Assembly: GCF_902499335.1 (NCBI RefSeq)
Contig: NZ_CABVQK010000002.1
Location: 434,001 to 498,000 of the forward strand
From: Burkholderia lata
GTDB taxonomy: Bacteria > Pseudomonadota > Gammaproteobacteria > Burkholderiales > Burkholderiaceae
DNA: 64,000 bases
Direction: 5' to 3'
The first letter of the stretch is position 1. Each line of letters begins with the position of its first letter. The notes under the pieces are model-generated. The model ran no database searches. It was not told the DNA's origin and was given only the letters and a program-made list of their open reading frames with translations. Of this stretch, positions 60,108 to 64,000 are shown in pieces. A program made the position numbers and the translations under genes.

Positions 60108-60701
60108 TCAACCCGTCAAGGGCGCGCCGCTTTTGCTTGACGCCGCCACCTCCCCGATCAGCCGCTCCGCATCCCGCCACTCGCCATACCCGGACGCCGG
60201 GTTCAGGTGCCCGACCTCCCCCAGATCGACGAGCTTGCTGCCCCACCCGGCCGCCAGCGCCTCGACGCGTTCGAAGCGCGCGAGCGGATCGTTGCGGCTC
60301 GCGGCGACGATGCTCGGAAACGGCAGCCGTTCGGTCGGTAACGGCGTCCAGCCGTTCGCGTCGATCGCATCGGGCGTTGGATAGCCGGCGGGCATCGGCG
60401 ACTCGAGATCGGCCGGCGCCGCGAGCAGCGCGCCGTGAATCTTGCGCGTGGCCTGTCGCGCCCAGTGCACGGTGATCATCACGCCCGCGCTGTGCGCGAC
60501 GAGGATCACGGGGCCGTCGATTCCGGCCAGCGCCGCATCGAGCGCCGCGACGCGTGCGGCGCGGCTCAGCTTGTCGGCCTCGAGCGGCGCGACCGAGCGC
60601 GCGTTCGGCAGGCGCCGTTCGAGGTGCGTCTGCCAGTGGTCTTCGACGTGATCGCGCAAGCCGGGCACGATCAGGATGGTGGGTGCGGTCGTCAGGGTCA
60701 T
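60108..60701 (-). CDS. RBBP9/YdeN-family alpha/beta hydrolase
   Basis: Serine hydrolase of 197 residues. The start TILIVPGLRDHVEDHWQTHL, nucleophile elbow LVAHSAGVMITVHWA, acidic AASRNDPLARF and His in GEVGHLNPASG give an intact Ser-Asp-His triad typical of the RBBP9/YdeN group. It begins 16 bases after the MFS gene stop, so it belongs to the same minus-strand operon. Confidence 0.9.
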   Translation of the reverse strand: MTLTTAPTILIVPGLRDHVEDHWQTHLERRLPNARSVAPLEADKLSRAARVAALDAALAGIDGPVILVAHSAGVMITVHWARQATRKIHGALLAAPADLESPMPAGYPTPDAIDANGWTPLPTERLPFPSIVAASRNDPLARFERVEALAAGWGSKLVDLGEVGHLNPASGYGEWRDAERLIGEVAASSKSGAPLTG

Positions 60702-60717
60702 GCAGTCTCCGAAGCGT

Positions 60718-62046
60718 TCAGGAAAGGTGGGATGCGCGCCGTTCGCGTTCGACGCGCGCGAGGTCGGCCACATAGCTCGCGCGTCCGATGGCGAACAGCA
60801 CGGCGGCCATGAGCGGCACGACGGGAATCCATTGCAGCGCGCCGACGAGCCCGGCGCGATCGGCGACCCACCCCGTCAGCAGCGGGCCCGGCGCCATGCC
60901 GAGCAGGTTGTTCGCGAGCGTGAGCGTGGCAAACGCCGATGCGTGGATCGCGGCCGGCGTCAGGTTCGCGACCATCGCGCCCGACGCACCGGACGCGCCC
61001 GCACCGACCAGCATCCCCGCGCAGATCAGCGCGAGCTGCAGCGGCCCGGGCGGCAGCCGGAACGCAATCGCGAGGCACACGCCCGTGAGCACGCAATACG
61101 CGATCGCGGTCAGCCACTTGCGCTTGCCGTCGGTCTTGCCGACGCGGTCGGTGACGATTCCGCAGCCGACCATCCCGACGCCCGCGAGCAGCACGCAGCC
61201 GGCCGCGAGCACGGCCGCGCGGTCGGGTGCCATCGCGTAGTAGCGGTTCAGGTAGCTCGGCAGCCACGCGAACAGCGCGCCCGGCACGAACAGGTGCAGC
61301 CCGCTGCCGAGATACGCGCAGATCACCGAACGCGACGCGAACAGCCCCGACATCAGCGCGCGCACGCTGCCGCGCAGGTCGTGCGGTGTGCCGGCGTCGC
61401 GCCGGCACGATTCGATGCGATAGGCGGCGAGCCGTCGTTCGGTCACGACGCAGCGATACGCGACGAGCAGCACGATGCCGAGCGCGGCCATCACGCCGAA
61501 CGACCAGCGCCAGCCGAGATGCGCGCCGACCAGCCCGCCGAGCGCCATCCCGAACACCGAACCGAACGCGCCGCCGGCCATGAACGCGCCGGTCAGCGTC
61601 GCGCGCAGCCGGGCCGGAAAGATGCTGAGGATCAGCGCGACGCCGACGCTGCCGTACGCGGCTTCGCCGAGCCCGACGAGGCCACGCGCGACGAGCATCT
61701 CCGTGTAGTTGGTCGACAGCGCGCAGCCGAGCGTCGCGACGCTCCACAACGCGGCCATCAGCACGATGCTGCGCACGCGCCCGAAGCGGTCGGCGAGCAC
61801 CGACAGCGGAAACGTCAGCAGCCCGACCAGCAGCGCGACGACGCCGGACAGGGAACCGAGCTGCGTGTCCGACAGCGCCCACGCGTGCTTGAGCAGCGGG
61901 AACACCGCGTTGAGCACCTGCCGCGACATGTAGTCCGACAGCAGCAGGCCGACGGTCAGCCCGAACACGAGCCACGCATACGCTGGCGCGCGCCGGCCGG
62001 CGGCGGCGACGTCCTGCATCGACGGCTCGACATGATGGATCAGCAT
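60718..62046 (-). CDS. MFS transporter (ACS/Spinster-like)
   Basis: Major facilitator of 442 residues with 12 helices. The N-terminal LLSDYMSRQVLNAVFPLLK carries the family's Asp-Tyr-Arg, motif A is SVLADRFGRVRSI, and VARGLVGLGEAAYGSVGVAL is the helix 4-5 signature of the Spinster-like/anion symporter branch. The ATG at MLIHHVEPS has GGAGGAG seven bases upstream. It lies downstream of BKACE and dioxygenase genes and may import their substrate. Confidence 0.88.
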   Translation of the reverse strand: MLIHHVEPSMQDVAAAGRRAPAYAWLVFGLTVGLLLSDYMSRQVLNAVFPLLKHAWALSDTQLGSLSGVVALLVGLLTFPLSVLADRFGRVRSIVLMAALWSVATLGCALSTNYTEMLVARGLVGLGEAAYGSVGVALILSIFPARLRATLTGAFMAGGAFGSVFGMALGGLVGAHLGWRWSFGVMAALGIVLLVAYRCVVTERRLAAYRIESCRRDAGTPHDLRGSVRALMSGLFASRSVICAYLGSGLHLFVPGALFAWLPSYLNRYYAMAPDRAAVLAAGCVLLAGVGMVGCGIVTDRVGKTDGKRKWLTAIAYCVLTGVCLAIAFRLPPGPLQLALICAGMLVGAGASGASGAMVANLTPAAIHASAFATLTLANNLLGMAPGPLLTGWVADRAGLVGALQWIPVVPLMAAVLFAIGRASYVADLARVERERRASHLS

Positions 62047-62209
62047 GCGTGTCTCCTCCGGCACCGGAGCGGTCGTGCTCCGGCGCGGCTTGCGTGGCCC
62101 CGCTCCGTTGGCCGGAGTCATCCCCCGCGCCATGCGCAGGGATGGGTGCCACGCCACAACGATCGGCGGGCGGCGGCCGCGACGGCCGCTTGCCCGGATG
62201 CGCGGCGCG

Positions 62210-63265
62210 TCAGGCGGCCCGCAGCGGCACGTTCATCTGGCCCGGCCGGCGGTTCGGCGCCATCCCGAGGTGCGCCAGCGTCTCGTCGATGCCGTCGTAC
62301 TGCACGCCGATCCGGTAGATCGCCTTCGCCTCCTTGCCGGTCGCGATGTCGCGGCCGAGTTCGCGCGCGATCCGTGCGCACTGCTCGACCTGCTGCACCG
62401 ACGTCATCCGGTTGCCCTTCTGGTCGATGATCGTGTCCTCGATCCCGCAGCGCGGATGCAGGCCCAACGCCATCGCGACCGTGTTGATCGGCAGCACGTT
62501 CTTCATCAGCGATTCGAGCGTGATGCACGCGCCGTCCGGGCAACGCCGCACGAACTCCATGAAGTTGTACGGGTTCGGGCCGTCGAAGCCGCCGCCGATG
62601 CCGACCCACGTGACGTTCAGCGGGCCGCGATAGACGCCGCGGCGGATGATCCGTTCGAGCGTTTCGAGCGCATGCATGCCGGTGAGCTGGAAATGCGGCT
62701 GGATGCCGGCCGCCTGCAGGCGGCGCAGGTGCTCATCGACCCAGCCGGGGCCGGCCGGCACGGTCATCTCGCGGTACGCGTCCCACAACGCGGCTTCGTT
62801 CAGCGACGTGCCGGCGATGTCCTGGCGGTTCATCAGCTCGGTGATGTTCATCTGCACGGTGTTGATCGCAACCGTCACCTGGTCGGGCTTCGGCGTCAGC
62901 TCGGCGAGCATGTGGCGCGTGTCGTCGGACAGCCATTTCGCGTCCGCCCCCTCGCCTTCCGGTGCGAACGAGATCGAACCGCCCACCTGCAGGATCATGT
63001 CGGGCACCGCGTCGCGCAGCCGGCCGAGCAGCTCGTTGAACTTCGACAGCCGCTTGCTGCCCTTGCCGTCGAGCTCGCGCACATGCATGTGCAGCACCGT
63101 CGCCCCCGCGTTGTAGCAGTCGACGGCCTTCTGCACGTGTTCGTCCATCGTCACCGGAATGTCTTCCGGAAAATCGGCCGGCATCCATTCGGGGCCGTAC
63201 GGCGCGACCGTGATGACCACCTTGTCCTGGTTTTCCGGGTGCAGCGAATCGTCGAGAAATTGCAT
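62210..63265 (-). CDS. Beta-keto acid cleavage enzyme (BKACE, DUF849)
   Basis: TIM-barrel enzyme of 351 residues. The zinc motif HMHVRELDGKGSKRLSKFNE (the His-x-His) and other conserved blocks (VNVTWVG-type LNVTWVGIGGGFDG, LGLHPRCGIEDTI) are those of BKACE proteins such as Kce, which cleave a beta-keto acid with acetyl-CoA to acetoacetate plus a CoA ester. Kce acts on 3-keto-5-aminohexanoate, other members on carnitine-type keto acids. It is next to a TauD-type dioxygenase and an MFS gene. Confidence 0.9.
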   Translation of the reverse strand: MQFLDDSLHPENQDKVVITVAPYGPEWMPADFPEDIPVTMDEHVQKAVDCYNAGATVLHMHVRELDGKGSKRLSKFNELLGRLRDAVPDMILQVGGSISFAPEGEGADAKWLSDDTRHMLAELTPKPDQVTVAINTVQMNITELMNRQDIAGTSLNEAALWDAYREMTVPAGPGWVDEHLRRLQAAGIQPHFQLTGMHALETLERIIRRGVYRGPLNVTWVGIGGGFDGPNPYNFMEFVRRCPDGACITLESLMKNVLPINTVAMALGLHPRCGIEDTIIDQKGNRMTSVQQVEQCARIARELGRDIATGKEAKAIYRIGVQYDGIDETLAHLGMAPNRRPGQMNVPLRAA

Positions 63266-63385
63266 GTCGTCCTCCAGTGGAAATCGTTGTATTTCGGGCG
63301 TACGGGCGTGCGTATCCCGCCGCGCCGAGCGGGATGCCCGGCGCGTTGCATGGTTTTTCAGGGATCGGTTACGGTGCGGGCGCGC

Positions 63386-64000
63386 TCAGAACGGCACGTC
63401 GCCGACGATGCCCGCGCGCTCCATCCGGCGCACGCACGGCGGGTAGTCCATCACCGCGTAGTGCTGCGTGCTGCGGTTGTCCCAGATCGCGACGCTGTTC
63501 TTCTTCCAGCGCCAGCGCACCTGGTACTCGGGGATGTAGGCCTGGCTGATCAGGTACTGCAGCAACTGGCCGGCGCCGGGGTTCGCGTCCTGCCCGACCC
63601 GCACGCGCGCCGGCGTGTGGAAGTTCGTGAAATGCGTGGTGAACGCATTCACGTACAGCACCTTCTCGCCCGTTTCGGGATGCGTGCGCACGACCGGATG
63701 CTCGGCGTCCGGGTACTGCGCCTTCAGCGCGAGGCGCTTGTCGATCGGCATCGCCGCGCCGAAGCTCGCCTCGATGCTGTGGCGCGCGTGCAAGTCGTCG
63801 ATCTGCTGCTTCACGTGTTCCGGCAGGCGCTCGTAGGCGAGCACCATGTTCGCCCACATCGTGTCGCCGCCAACCGGCGGACCGTCGATGCAGCGCAGCA
63901 CACAGCCGAACGGCGGCGCCACGCGCCAGCTCGCATCGCTGTGCCACGCATTCTCGTAGCGGTCGTTCGGCTGGTCGGGCGACTTGTAGATCCGCACGAG
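63386..64000 (-). CDS. TauD/TfdA-family dioxygenase (5' end outside the window)
   Basis: Fe(II)/2-oxoglutarate-dependent dioxygenase; the C-terminal 204 residues are seen and the frame is open to the end of the window. The metal His-x-Asp is in NAWHSDASW, the second His in STQHYAVMDYPP, and the 2-oxoglutarate Arg in CVRRMER. WDNRSTQHYAV matches the taurine dioxygenase group closely. Such enzymes hydroxylate and release sulfite, or act on phenoxyacetates or amines. It is upstream of the BKACE gene by 120 bases. Confidence 0.9.
   Translation of the reverse strand, partial: LVRIYKSPDQPNDRYENAWHSDASWRVAPPFGCVLRCIDGPPVGGDTMWANMVLAYERLPEHVKQQIDDLHARHSIEASFGAAMPIDKRLALKAQYPDAEHPVVRTHPETGEKVLYVNAFTTHFTNFHTPARVRVGQDANPGAGQLLQYLISQAYIPEYQVRWRWKKNSVAIWDNRSTQHYAVMDYPPCVRRMERAGIVGDVPF

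Noticed and set aside
63314..63335. Hairpin ATCCCGC-N8-GCGGGAT as a terminator between the dioxygenase and BKACE genes
   Set aside because: There is no T-run on either side and the genes look co-transcribed, so the signal is too weak to annotate.

Overview
The window reads as a stretch of a secondary replicon of a Burkholderia cepacia complex-like betaproteobacterium. This is inferred from the uniformly high GC content, the strong G/C third-codon bias, the many LysR-type regulators, the small exported DUF4148 proteins, and accessory catabolic, efflux and stress genes without rRNA, ribosomal-protein or replication genes. No insertion sequence, prophage, tRNA or CRISPR array was recognised. Most genes sit in short operons with ATGA or GTGA stop/start overlaps.

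Layout: (1) 0.2-6.3 kb: a six-gene (+) operon (acyl-CoA dehydrogenase, CitE-like lyase, flavin oxidase, PLP gamma-family lyase, GST, class I amidotransferase) converges on, and overlaps, an AHL-type LuxR regulator. (2) 6.4-12.3 kb: a tripartite EmrAB/NodT efflux operon with a divergent AraC regulator. (3) 12.4-17 kb: gshA behind a perfect 16-bp palindrome, an aroG-type DAHP synthase, a thioesterase broken by an in-frame TAG, a hypothetical gene and a shikimate kinase. (4) 17-23 kb: a lipoprotein, an SDR, a LysR/RidA pair, ohr, and a tandem trio of DUF4148 genes. (5) 23-28.7 kb: phospholipid N-methyltransferase and DedA genes divergent from a PmrAB-like two-component system with a matching PmrA-type box, then a GNAT protein and ohrR. 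(6) 28-34 kb: GFA-fold and nitronate monooxygenase genes, an MFS pump with a tiny coupled membrane protein, a LysR regulator and two exported proteins.

(7) 34.3-38.9 kb is an RNA-repair island: HD-Pnk end-healing enzyme plus ATP-dependent RNA ligase on the minus strand, divergent from rtcB plus prfH, with a long leader that carries a 12-codon ORF. (8) 39-46 kb: an MFS carrier, an O-methyltransferase, an ECF sigma/membrane protein/ferredoxin operon, an exported hydrolase, and a GntR/aminotransferase pair around a 20-bp palindrome. (9) 46-52 kb: a LysR-linked acyl-CoA catabolic operon (CoA transferase, HMG-CoA-lyase-like, VOC, hydrolase) and a divergent 2-hydroxyacid dehydrogenase. (10) 52-58 kb: small exported proteins and a PotABCD-type ABC importer.

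(11) 58.4-60.0 kb: an AT-richer island with an exported colicin M-family protein whose catalytic Asp and His positions appear replaced, divergent from a three-helix membrane protein (immunity candidate), with three helically phased AGGTWAA repeats between them. (12) 60-64 kb: an alpha/beta hydrolase, an MFS carrier, a BKACE (DUF849) enzyme and a TauD-family dioxygenase that runs off the end.

The best candidates for new biology are the colicin M-like island and the combined RNA-repair locus.
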